A stretch of 5,438 nt of DNA, taken from E44-bin32 sp034430595. Lineage in GTDB: Bacteria; Chloroflexota; Anaerolineae; Anaerolineales; E44-bin32. The first letter of the stretch is position 1; each line of letters opens with the position of its first letter. A program made the position numbers and the translations under genes. The stretch spans positions 1 through 5,438 of the forward strand of contig DAOUEL010000032.1 of assembly GCA_034430595.1 (NCBI GenBank), read 5' to 3'. The notes under the pieces were generated by a model. That model was not told the origin of the DNA, searched no databases, and saw nothing but the letters and a program-made list of their open reading frames with translations. Of this stretch, positions 1 through 5,438 are shown in pieces.

Positions 1-2293
1 CGGTTTCATCCTCTCCCATCTCCCGTAACACAGGCAGCACCCGGTGGTAATACTCGATTGCTTCTTCATTGGCATACGCCAGGCGTGCCTGGTCTCCCGC
101 GCGGAGCAGGTAGTCCCCGGCTTTCTCGAGCGACCCGGCCGCTTCGTAGTGGTGTGCCAGAAGGCCGAGGAACTCCTCCCTCCGCTCTGGGAATAAAGTC
201 TCGATCGCCTCCCCAACTTTCAGGTGAAATTCCTTCCGGCGTCCTTGCAGCAGAGAGTTGTAGGCCGCCTCCTGGGTTAACGTGTGTTTGAAGATGTACT
301 CCAGTTCTGGCAGGCGGGTCTTTTCCCGGACCAGATCCATGCGCTGGAGCTTTGAAAGATGCTCATCCAGTTCCAGTTCGGCCTCCGAAATTGCCTCCAG
401 CAGGCTGAAGAGGAAGCTCCGCCCTATCACCGACGCCATTTGGAGGGTATGGCGCACATCTTCCTCCAGGCGATCGATGCGTGCCAGCAGCACCCCTTGC
501 AACGTCTCAGGGATTCCGACCACTTCGATTGCGTCATTTACCTGCCACTCACCACCCACGCGTTCAATCAACCCGTTATCCACCAGGTGGTATGTCACTT
601 CTTCCAGGTAGAAGGGATTACCCTCCGAACGGGTCCGGACAAGCTCCTTGATCTGCTCAGGAAACTCTCCCTCACCCAGCAAATGGTTCATCAGTCGGTC
701 TGCCTGATCATCGGACAGACGGCTAAGCGTCATTTCCGTGTAACGGTGAGGGTGTTCGGTCTCCGCCAGCTGCTTTAAACGCCACGAGCCATGCTCGTGC
801 TCGACCCGCATCAACAGGATGAGCAAGAGCGGTACGCGATCCGTGAGCGCCATCATCTCGCTCAGTACATCCATGCTTGAAGGATCCGCCCAGTGCAGAT
901 CCTCCAGAATGAGCACAGTTGGTTGAGATTTGGCGACCTGCCAGAAATAGTCCTTAAGCGCTGCAAGCGTTTCACGTTTCACCGTTTCCGCGTCGATTGA
1001 TTGCCTTTGATCTTCAACATCTTGCTCAAGAGTGAGGCCCAATAAACGAGCCAGGTATGCGAAAGATGCATTTTCTGCTTCCCCATGCAGTTCAGCGAGG
1101 CGCTTTCGCAGTGCGACCTTGATCTTCACTTCCGGCGCACCGTCCGAAAGCCCCAGATCATCCAATAGAAGCTGGGTGATCACCCAGTAGGAGAGCGAAC
1201 CACCATACGAGAGTGCCCGCCCTTCCAACCAGCGTATCGAAGAAAGCGGCATAGACGCCCCGTCCAGGCTCTCGTCGTCCCTCGCAATATGTGCTCGTAC
1301 TTCCTCCAGCAGGCGGCTCTTCCCGATACCTGCTTCCCCCAGGAGAGCGACAATTCCTCCCTGCCCAGCACATAACGCGCGAAGACAGATCCCTACTTTC
1401 TCTACTTCCTGCGTCCGGCCGATATAGGGAACTGCTTGTGGCGCGATACCGCGTCGCAGGGTTGGTATCCCGCGTGCCTCCTGCACCTCGAAGACTTGTA
1501 TGGGGCCAGTTTTTCCCTTTAATGAAAATTCGCCCATATTCTTCAGTGCAAAATCATCGTCGATCATGCGCGCAGAAGAGGATGAGATCAGGATCGAGCC
1601 GGGTTCCGCAGCCGACTGCAACCGGGCTGCGATATTAACCGCATCGCCTATCGCCAGGTACTCGACGTGCATATCCGTGCCAACATTGCCGATCACCACT
1701 TCGCCGGTGTTGATTCCCACACGCATTTGCAGGTTGTCGATATACCCTGCAAGGCTGCGGCCGTACTCCCGGATGCTGCTTTGAAGGTCTAGGGCGGCCC
1801 GCGCAGCACGAATGGGATCGTCCTCATGTGTAACCGGTGCCCCGAAAAAGGCCAGCACGCCATCGCCCAACAGCTGCGCAACGGTACCTTCGTAGCGGTA
1901 GATCGCCTCTACTACCCGCCGATGAACGCCATTGACGATCTCCTTCCACTCCTCCGGGTCCAGCTTCTCAGCCAACGTGGTCGAGCCGACAATATCGGCA
2001 AATAGGATCGTGACTGGTTTGCGCTCGCCTTCGGTACACAAACTTGCCTGCTGCACTTTCTTCTGCAAATCGTTTGGGGCAGCTTGCTGAAGCAACCGAA
2101 GCCTGGATTCCTGCGGAGTCATGTCTGTGTGGTCAATTTTCTCCCCACAGGTAGGACAGAATTTTGCACCAGGCGGGAGTTCCATCCCACAAGCCGGGCA
2201 AGCCCGACTAGAAGCCGGCTCAAGCAAGGCTCCACAGCTCACGCAGTAGCTGGCGGTATCGGGGTTGTCAGATTGGCAATTTAGGCAGCGCAT
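1..2293 (-). CDS. Zinc-ribbon, class III adenylate/guanylate cyclase, AAA-type ATPase and TPR fusion protein (3' end cut by window edge)
   Basis: One open frame runs from the ATG at 2293 to the left edge (764 codons). Residues 3-50 hold four CxxC pairs (C3/C6, C17/C20, C32/C35, C46/C49), a double zinc ribbon. Residues about 93-260 are a class III nucleotide cyclase: metal aspartates D100 (FADIVGST) and D144 (LLGDGVLAFFG), then MRVGINTGEVVIGN, and transition-state residues N220 and R224 (GDAVNIAAR). The base-selecting positions are Q140 and L213 instead of the usual Lys and Asp/Thr. A STAND/AAA_16-like NTPase follows, with Walker A GEAGIGKS (K325) and Walker B TVLILEDLHWAD (E464, D465). The end is helical, with TPR-like repeats from about residue 700. 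Known relatives convert NTP to cyclic nucleotide, and human soluble adenylyl cyclase has a similar cyclase-ATPase order. With a single cyclase domain it should act as a homodimer. There is no signal peptide or membrane segment, so it is probably cytosolic. The start at 2293 fits the MRCxxC opening of the family; an ATG at 2308 is an alternative. No strong Shine-Dalgarno sequence is seen. Confidence 0.93.
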   Translation of the reverse strand, partial: MRCLNCQSDNPDTASYCVSCGALLEPASSRACPACGMELPPGAKFCPTCGEKIDHTDMTPQESRLRLLQQAAPNDLQKKVQQASLCTEGERKPVTILFADIVGSTTLAEKLDPEEWKEIVNGVHRRVVEAIYRYEGTVAQLLGDGVLAFFGAPVTHEDDPIRAARAALDLQSSIREYGRSLAGYIDNLQMRVGINTGEVVIGNVGTDMHVEYLAIGDAVNIAARLQSAAEPGSILISSSSARMIDDDFALKNMGEFSLKGKTGPIQVFEVQEARGIPTLRRGIAPQAVPYIGRTQEVEKVGICLRALCAGQGGIVALLGEAGIGKSRLLEEVRAHIARDDESLDGASMPLSSIRWLEGRALSYGGSLSYWVITQLLLDDLGLSDGAPEVKIKVALRKRLAELHGEAENASFAYLARLLGLTLEQDVEDQRQSIDAETVKRETLAALKDYFWQVAKSQPTVLILEDLHWADPSSMDVLSEMMALTDRVPLLLILLMRVEHEHGSWRLKQLAETEHPHRYTEMTLSRLSDDQADRLMNHLLGEGEFPEQIKELVRTRSEGNPFYLEEVTYHLVDNGLIERVGGEWQVNDAIEVVGIPETLQGVLLARIDRLEEDVRHTLQMASVIGRSFLFSLLEAISEAELELDEHLSKLQRMDLVREKTRLPELEYIFKHTLTQEAAYNSLLQGRRKEFHLKVGEAIETLFPERREEFLGLLAHHYEAAGSLEKAGDYLLRAGDQARLAYANEEAIEYYHRVLPVLREMGEDET

Positions 2294-2475
2294 ATCCAGA
2301 CAGTCCATTTCTCGATCGAGATGTATCGATAACTGCCAGGATGACCAGGATGCATCTCGATCTGGGATTGAGCTTCATCCAGCAGTTTTAACAAGGTGGT
2401 TACCAAGCCGATACCTCGGCTACCCTCACCCAAATGTACACCGGCAAGGCCGAGCATTAAAAAGCCAATCAACAC
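2281..2475 (-). CDS. Doubtful small ORF (64 codons) between the AcnX small subunit and the cyclase
   Basis: A GTG at 2475 opens a 64-codon frame that ends in TAA at 2281. It overlaps the end of the AcnX small-subunit gene by 7 bases and the cyclase start by 13 bases, the kind of overlap seen in translationally coupled operons. The predicted peptide has a hydrophobic first dozen residues (LIGFLMLGLAGV), a central helix-like stretch, and ends in WTVWICAA. I do not recognise a family. There is no clear Shine-Dalgarno sequence ahead of the GTG or of the inner ATG at 2457. Much of its second half coincides with the repeat block at 2311-2362, so that part may be constrained as DNA or RNA rather than as protein. 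It is more likely non-coding leader sequence than a gene. Confidence 0.18.
   Translation of the reverse strand: MLIGFLMLGLAGVHLGEGSRGIGLVTTLLKLLDEAQSQIEMHPGHPGSYRYISIEKWTVWICAA
2311..2362. repeat. Inverted-repeat block with tandem octamer just upstream of the cyclase start
   Basis: Ten-base arms GATCGAGATG (2314-2323) and CATCTCGATC (2353-2362) are perfect inverted copies separated by 29 bases. Inside the loop the octamer CCAGGATG occurs twice (2336-2343 and 2345-2352), with a period of 9 bases. The left arm also overlaps a perfect 10-base palindrome, CTCGATCGAG (2311-2320). The block ends about 20 bases ahead of the cyclase ATG at 2293. In the minus-strand transcript it could fold into a 10-bp stem close to the ribosome landing site, or on DNA it could be a dimeric protein-binding site. 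The repeats are seen directly; the regulatory role is inferred. Confidence 0.6.
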
Positions 2476-2897
2476 CCGGCGGCCTGGATCAGGACCGTCC
2501 CGTCTTCGTGTAGCTCGGCCTCGTCGCCAGTAGATAGCGCATGAAAATCGTTTTCATGGATAGCCAGGATGGGCAGGCTCTTCTCATAAATTTCTTCGGC
2601 CACAATCACAGCCAGTGCGAAAAAAGTATCTCCTCCGGTAGTCAGGATCGCTGCTGGCGCAGTGCCATGCCGGATCGCTTCCAGCAGCACGGCCGTGGTC
2701 GTGCTCGAGCCACGTGAAAACGGCAACGCCAGCACACGTCCGCTTCCGTTTTCTCCCGAGAGTGGGTGGCGGCGATCGATGATTTCGCCGCTTGCAGCGT
2801 CATAACCGCCCCAGAAGCTGAGTGGCTCATGGCTTACCAGCAGGGTGCCGCTGGCCGAACCCGGGACCAGGATCTGTGCTTGGATCACACTTCCCAC
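2469..2897 (-). CDS. Aconitase X swivel domain (small) subunit, DUF126 family
   Basis: This 142-residue protein matches the small swivel domain of aconitase X. It has an N-terminal strand with G-x-A-x-G (GSASG), the signature SFWGGYDAASGEIIDRRHPLSG at about residues 27-48, RVLALPFSRGSS (S61-S65), VLLEAIRHGTAPAAIL and IVAEEIYEKSLPIL. The SRGSS serines sit where aconitase-superfamily swivel domains place a substrate-contacting serine. The protein should pair with the large subunit encoded just upstream to form the active hydro-lyase in the cytosol. Its length is normal for a stand-alone subunit. The GTG at 2897 is chosen because GGGAGAGG lies 5 bases ahead of it; a later GTG at 2888 would give a 4-base overlap but has a poor ribosome site. 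The tail after SRGSS reads TTT, and the segment LTTGGDTFFALAVIV departs from the commoner EPDPILALGAIV-like form, so substrate contacts may differ. Confidence 0.9.
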   Translation of the reverse strand: MGSVIQAQILVPGSASGTLLVSHEPLSFWGGYDAASGEIIDRRHPLSGENGSGRVLALPFSRGSSTTTAVLLEAIRHGTAPAAILTTGGDTFFALAVIVAEEIYEKSLPILAIHENDFHALSTGDEAELHEDGTVLIQAAGC

Positions 2898-4177
2898 AGC
2901 GACCTCTCCCGGACCACATGCCCGGCGACGGCCGAGTTAACACAATCCTCGAGCGAACCAAAGACTACCTGTGTGCCCAGCAATCCGGGTGCGTAGTAGG
3001 CATACTTGGCCGAATTGGTCATCAGCAGCTTCACCCGCTCAGGGAGCATCGGTGTCGTCAGGATGCAGGTATCGACCGTCACCCGGCTGCCAAACGACTT
3101 GAGGGCGGCAAGATGGCCAGCCCGCTCGGCAAGCAGGCACATCGCCCGGCTTGATGTGACAAGAAACTCGAGCTTGGGGTGTTTCTTCTTGCCCGGCAGC
3201 AAAGCCGCGAGCTGCTGAAACTCGGCCAACGAGAAATGTGGACTGCCGAGCACAACCATGTCAAGCTGCGAACCTTCCGCGGTTGAAAGCTCAGCCAGCG
3301 CACGGCGCAGCTCAGGCATCCCGATCTCGATTGTGATTAGCGGCTCCTGTCCTTGAAGCGCATCTTCTAATGTGGGCGCTTCCGGCGTGATGCCGACCAG
3401 GTGGAACAGCCCAACGCTGCCTGAAGAAGCCGCGGCCGCGCCGAGCGATTTAAGTTGGTCCTCAGAGGGTTTAACTTCAAGACCGACCACGACCGGGTTC
3501 TCTTCCCCCGAGACTTTACCCAAGATATGACCCAGGACTGGGTAGAACAGATCGCTGGACTGGATCGCCTGCGGCACGCCGACCAAGCGGATGAGTACGC
3601 GTCCAGCGCGCCCCTCCGTCAGGTGCAGGCCGACGGCCGGGACACGGCCGGTGATGGCGGCGCAGATATCGAGCAAATCAGGATAACGCTCGCTGCGGGC
3701 GCCGATTACCGAATTGGCAAAGGCGATGGCGTTCGACTCACCCCATGCGATCTGCTGGCCAAAATGGGGTCGATGTTCGCTTTGATAGGGCGCGCAGGTC
3801 CAGGTGGGGATGCAGCCCATCGACTGGTAGGCGCGCATCTGCCGCAGCGCCTTCTCGGCCCACTCCGGAGGCACTGGCCACGCCTTCCACCCGGCTTCAT
3901 CGACTCCGCTGACGTTGAGCGTGCTCGGCACGCGCACCTTCGCTCCGAGGGCAACCAAACGCTCGGCGAAATCGAGCGTTGCCTGCCCCATGTAGAGCGA
4001 GCTGTCGATATGTGCGGCCTCGATATCCATCAGCCGACCTGCGCGCTGGACGACTGCCATGCGGACGATAACGCGCATCGCCATCTGGCTGCCCGGACCG
4101 CTTTCGCCCTCCAGCTGCGCTCTATCCTCGGCGGTGAGTTCGAGCCATTCTGGCACAGTGAGACTTCGATTAACCAT
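2885..4177 (-). CDS. Aconitase X catalytic (large) subunit, DUF521 family; probable hydroxy-acid dehydratase
   Basis: This 430-residue protein is a clear AcnX large subunit. Motifs in order are LTAEDRAQLEGESG (residues about 14-27), AAHIDSSLYMGQATLDFAERL (about 54-74), VPSTLNVSGVD, GCIPTWTCAPYQ (C122, C128), AWGESNAIAFANSVIGAR (144-161), DICAAITGR (170-178), VDTC (C371) and TNSAKYAYYAPGLLG (387-401). C122, C128 and C371 are the best candidates for iron or iron-sulfur ligands. The family dehydrates hydroxy acids: characterised bacterial members act on cis-3-hydroxy-L-proline and archaeal ones on mevalonate 5-phosphate. The GESNAIAFANSV...DICAAITGR block resembles the bacterial type. No proline racemase, reductase or isoprenoid gene is visible nearby to settle the substrate. 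An in-frame TAG stands 9 bases before the ATG, so this is the only upstream ATG. The first ten or so residues extend beyond the usual family start. The swivel-subunit gene overlaps its 3' end by 13 bases, which points to coupled translation. Confidence 0.93.
   Translation of the reverse strand: MVNRSLTVPEWLELTAEDRAQLEGESGPGSQMAMRVIVRMAVVQRAGRLMDIEAAHIDSSLYMGQATLDFAERLVALGAKVRVPSTLNVSGVDEAGWKAWPVPPEWAEKALRQMRAYQSMGCIPTWTCAPYQSEHRPHFGQQIAWGESNAIAFANSVIGARSERYPDLLDICAAITGRVPAVGLHLTEGRAGRVLIRLVGVPQAIQSSDLFYPVLGHILGKVSGEENPVVVGLEVKPSEDQLKSLGAAAASSGSVGLFHLVGITPEAPTLEDALQGQEPLITIEIGMPELRRALAELSTAEGSQLDMVVLGSPHFSLAEFQQLAALLPGKKKHPKLEFLVTSSRAMCLLAERAGHLAALKSFGSRVTVDTCILTTPMLPERVKLLMTNSAKYAYYAPGLLGTQVVFGSLEDCVNSAVAGHVVRERSLWEV
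2903..2910 (-). promoter_or_regulatory. Ribosome binding site of the AcnX small subunit
   Basis: On the minus strand GGGAGAGG lies inside the 3' end of the large-subunit gene and 5 bases ahead of the GTG at 2897. It decides the GTG at 2897 over the one at 2888 and explains how the small subunit is re-initiated or independently translated. Confidence 0.6.
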
Positions 4178-4183
4178 CCATCC

Positions 4184-4211
4184 ATTCTACAACGGATGCG
4201 CCCTGCGCAGG
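4184..4211 (-). promoter_or_regulatory. Possible promoter and operator of the AcnX operon
   Basis: On the minus strand TAGAAT (4184-4189) matches the -10 consensus at five of six positions and ends 6 bases before the AcnX ATG. If it is used, transcription would start at or very near the A of the start codon, giving a leaderless or almost leaderless mRNA. That would fit the lack of a strong Shine-Dalgarno sequence. No good -35 hexamer is found at 17-18 bases; the perfect palindrome CCTGCGCAGG (4202-4211) occupies part of that place and could bind an activator or repressor. The match is short, so this is tentative. Confidence 0.22.
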
Positions 4212-4617
4212 CCGATCGCGCCCTTCGTGTCAGCCAGGAGCAAAACGAGGCCGGGCGAGCACCTCAAAATCCACGCTCAGCTTTTCGCTCACTCCATCTC
4301 TCGGGTTGATCGCTCTCATCATGTACATTGTTCCGATGCCACGGCGGAAGAGCCACGGTTCCAAGGATCATCTCCTCTCCGACTGCGAGTCCAAAAACAG
4401 GTATATGATGAGGTGGAACTGTTTCCGGTAAGGCTCGACCTCGCTGGGGGGCGAAGTTTGAAAGATCGATCGACTCCACGCATGCATGCTACACGTACCA
4501 ACCTCCCCTGTCTGATCCTGCCTCCTGTAAAGCGATGATGAGTAATAGCCATTAAGGAGACTGCACCTTCACGGATTTACGAATAGACAATTTGCCTGTT
4601 TTTAAGGGGAACGAATG

Positions 4618-4623
4618 GGAGGC
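4618..4623 (+). promoter_or_regulatory. Ribosome binding site of the lipoprotein gene
   Basis: GGGAGG lies 7 bases ahead of the ATG at 4631. It selects this start over the ATG at 4615, which is in another frame and overlaps the site itself. Confidence 0.65.
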
Positions 4624-4630
4624 GGCCTGG

Positions 4631-5438
4631 ATGAATACGCGGCCAAAGGGAAGCGTCCGCTTGGTAATGCTCCTGCTTGGATTCGGCCTGTTTGCCTGCG
4701 GAGGGCCGCAGGAGGCCGTAGATCAGACTACGCACTCCTCGGAAAGCTGGGATCCTTGCGGCAATCTGCCAGGCCTGGCACTTGACCTGGAGGCGGCGGC
4801 TTCGGCACCGGCACTCATCGGTCAAGAAGATTCACCAACCCTGGGAGAGCTGGGACCAGAGGGCGCCAAGGCGCTCGCCGCCCAGCTGCAACCGCAGGGC
4901 ACATTCTGTGAGGCCGCGCCGCCCGCAGCCTTCCAGCCCATTCTCGAAAAAGCCCAACAACTTGCGGACCAGGGTGATAAAGCCGGCGCACGCATGCTGC
5001 TCGAATCGCTCCTTGATATAGGTTCCCTTCCTGGTGGGGGCTACCTTCTGAGCGTGCGCATCCAAACCCCGGGGCAAGCCCGGTCTTTCATCCGGGGCTT
5101 GCTCGTGGCCGCAGGTCTCGACCTCGCACTCGGGGGGGACGGAAAGGACTTCATCGATCAGGCTAACACCACCTTCAGCGAAATGGCGAACGGTGAACTC
5201 AACAGTGCCTCCTTCGAAGAGACTCTGCGTCTTGCCGACGAGGCTCAGAGGCTGGGGCAGGATGACATCGCTCAGCGGACGCTGGAGCGAGCCCAGGAGA
5301 TCGCCGCCGAAGGGCTCGACGCCGCCATCGAGGATCTCGATCCATGCCTATCCAACCCTCAGGATCTACACGACGAAATCACAAAACTGCTCCTGGCCTT
5401 TCAAACCGCCAGCCTCCTGGGAGTCCCCGATACCTATG
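4631..5438 (+). CDS. Predicted secreted lipoprotein with helical, TPR-like repeats, function unknown (3' end cut by window edge)
   Basis: The frame is open for 269 codons to the right edge. The N-terminus is a typical lipoprotein signal peptide: basic residues (R4, K6, R10), a hydrophobic core LVMLLLGFGLFA, and the lipobox LFAC with C23 as the lipidated residue, followed by GGPQ. The mature chain should be anchored to the outer face of the cytoplasmic membrane. It is rich in Ala, Leu, Gln and Glu. Helix pairs resembling TPR units are seen at about residues 101-131 (LEKAQQLADQGDKAGARMLLESLL) and 194-236 (EETLRLADEAQRLGQDDIAQRTLERAQEIA). Three further cysteines, C43, C93 and C239, could form an external disulfide. 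I recognise no catalytic motif and no named family. The start is backed by GGGAGG at 4618. The gene diverges from the AcnX operon, so no shared function is implied. Protein-protein scaffolding or envelope assembly is possible but only inferred. Confidence 0.82.
   Translation, partial: MNTRPKGSVRLVMLLLGFGLFACGGPQEAVDQTTHSSESWDPCGNLPGLALDLEAAASAPALIGQEDSPTLGELGPEGAKALAAQLQPQGTFCEAAPPAAFQPILEKAQQLADQGDKAGARMLLESLLDIGSLPGGGYLLSVRIQTPGQARSFIRGLLVAAGLDLALGGDGKDFIDQANTTFSEMANGELNSASFEETLRLADEAQRLGQDDIAQRTLERAQEIAAEGLDAAIEDLDPCLSNPQDLHDEITKLLLAFQTASLLGVPDTY

Larger units (their letters stand above)
4178..4630. other. Divergent intergenic region, no convincing gene
   Basis: These 453 bases separate the leftward AcnX gene from the rightward lipoprotein gene and must hold both promoters unless either is read from farther away. 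Short frames exist on both strands (for example 4264-4479 and 4319-4552 on minus, and the end of a frame running from 4059 on plus). None has a family match I recognise, a good ribosome site or believable composition. Perfect palindromes are present at 4202-4211 (CCTGCGCAGG), 4466-4473 (TCGATCGA) and 4480-4489 (GCATGCATGC). I see no rho-independent terminator and no tRNA. An AAGGAG at 4554-4559 is not followed by an ATG start at usable spacing. Confidence 0.6.

Noticed and set aside
282..778. Overlapping plus-strand frames of 109 and 139 codons
   Set aside because: They lie opposite the ATPase and helical region of the cyclase protein, which is continuous on the minus strand. Their Ser/Arg-rich composition is typical of antisense frames.
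1291..1784. Plus-strand frames of 115 and 94 codons
   Set aside because: They are antisense to the cyclase and Walker A coding region, with no motifs of their own.
1..2293. Possible frameshift or broken gene, because no long complete frame covers this stretch
   Set aside because: Reading codon by codon from 2293 to 2 gave no stop. The cyclase, Walker A and Walker B motifs are all in the same frame; the gene is simply cut by the window edge.
3455..4309. A 284-codon plus-strand frame opposite the AcnX large subunit
   Set aside because: It is antisense to a gene with unmistakable family motifs, is rich in Arg, His and Asp as expected for a shadow frame in GC-rich DNA, and has no family resemblance.
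4464..4489. Palindromes TCGATCGA and GCATGCATGC as an operator or recombination site
   Set aside because: Short self-complementary words of this kind occur by chance, and no promoter, gene start or integrase is near enough to give them meaning. They are noted only as part of the intergenic region.
4264..4552. Minus-strand frames of 71 and 77 codons upstream of AcnX as possible operon members
   Set aside because: There is no recognisable family or good ribosome site, and the two frames overlap each other out of frame. They look like chance openings in an intergenic region.
4832..5077. An 81-codon minus-strand frame
   Set aside because: It is antisense to the lipoprotein gene, which has a proper signal peptide and ribosome site.

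Overview
The window looks like a piece of chromosome from an uncultured or poorly studied bacterium, most plausibly a member of the Chloroflexota (Anaerolineae-like). This placement is inference. It rests on moderately GC-rich DNA and on a very long zinc-ribbon / class III cyclase / AAA-type ATPase / TPR signalling protein, an architecture that is abundant in that phylum. No rRNA, tRNA, CRISPR array, insertion sequence or integrase is visible.

Layout. Positions 1-4177 hold a minus-strand gene group, read from right to left. It starts with the large subunit of an aconitase X (AcnX, old name DUF521; 4177 to 2885). The AcnX small swivel subunit follows (old name DUF126; 2897 to 2469) and overlaps the large-subunit gene by 13 bases. 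A spacer of about 175 bases comes next. It carries a doubtful 64-codon reading frame and a compact block of inverted and direct repeats. The last gene begins at 2293 and runs off the left edge: a multidomain nucleotide cyclase with a fused NTPase, 764 codons visible. This cyclase has no internal start-to-stop frame in the window, so a search for complete ORFs alone would miss it. Positions 4178-4630 form a divergent intergenic region with no convincing gene. From 4631 to the right edge there is a plus-strand gene for a secreted, alanine- and leucine-rich lipoprotein, also cut by the window edge.

How the parts fit. The two AcnX polypeptides should form one heteromeric hydro-lyase. Its substrate cannot be fixed from sequence: known relatives act on cis-3-hydroxy-L-proline in bacteria and on mevalonate 5-phosphate in archaea, and the motifs here look closer to the bacterial side. 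The cyclase gene lies downstream on the same strand and could be co-transcribed, which would tie a cyclic-nucleotide or NTP-sensing regulator to the dehydratase. The repeat block just ahead of its start suggests separate control. Both positions that normally select the purine base in the cyclase carry unusual residues (Gln140 and Leu213), so its substrate and even its activity are open. No clearly new system is proven here. The points most worth following are the odd cyclase pocket, the structured cyclase leader and the orphan two-gene AcnX.
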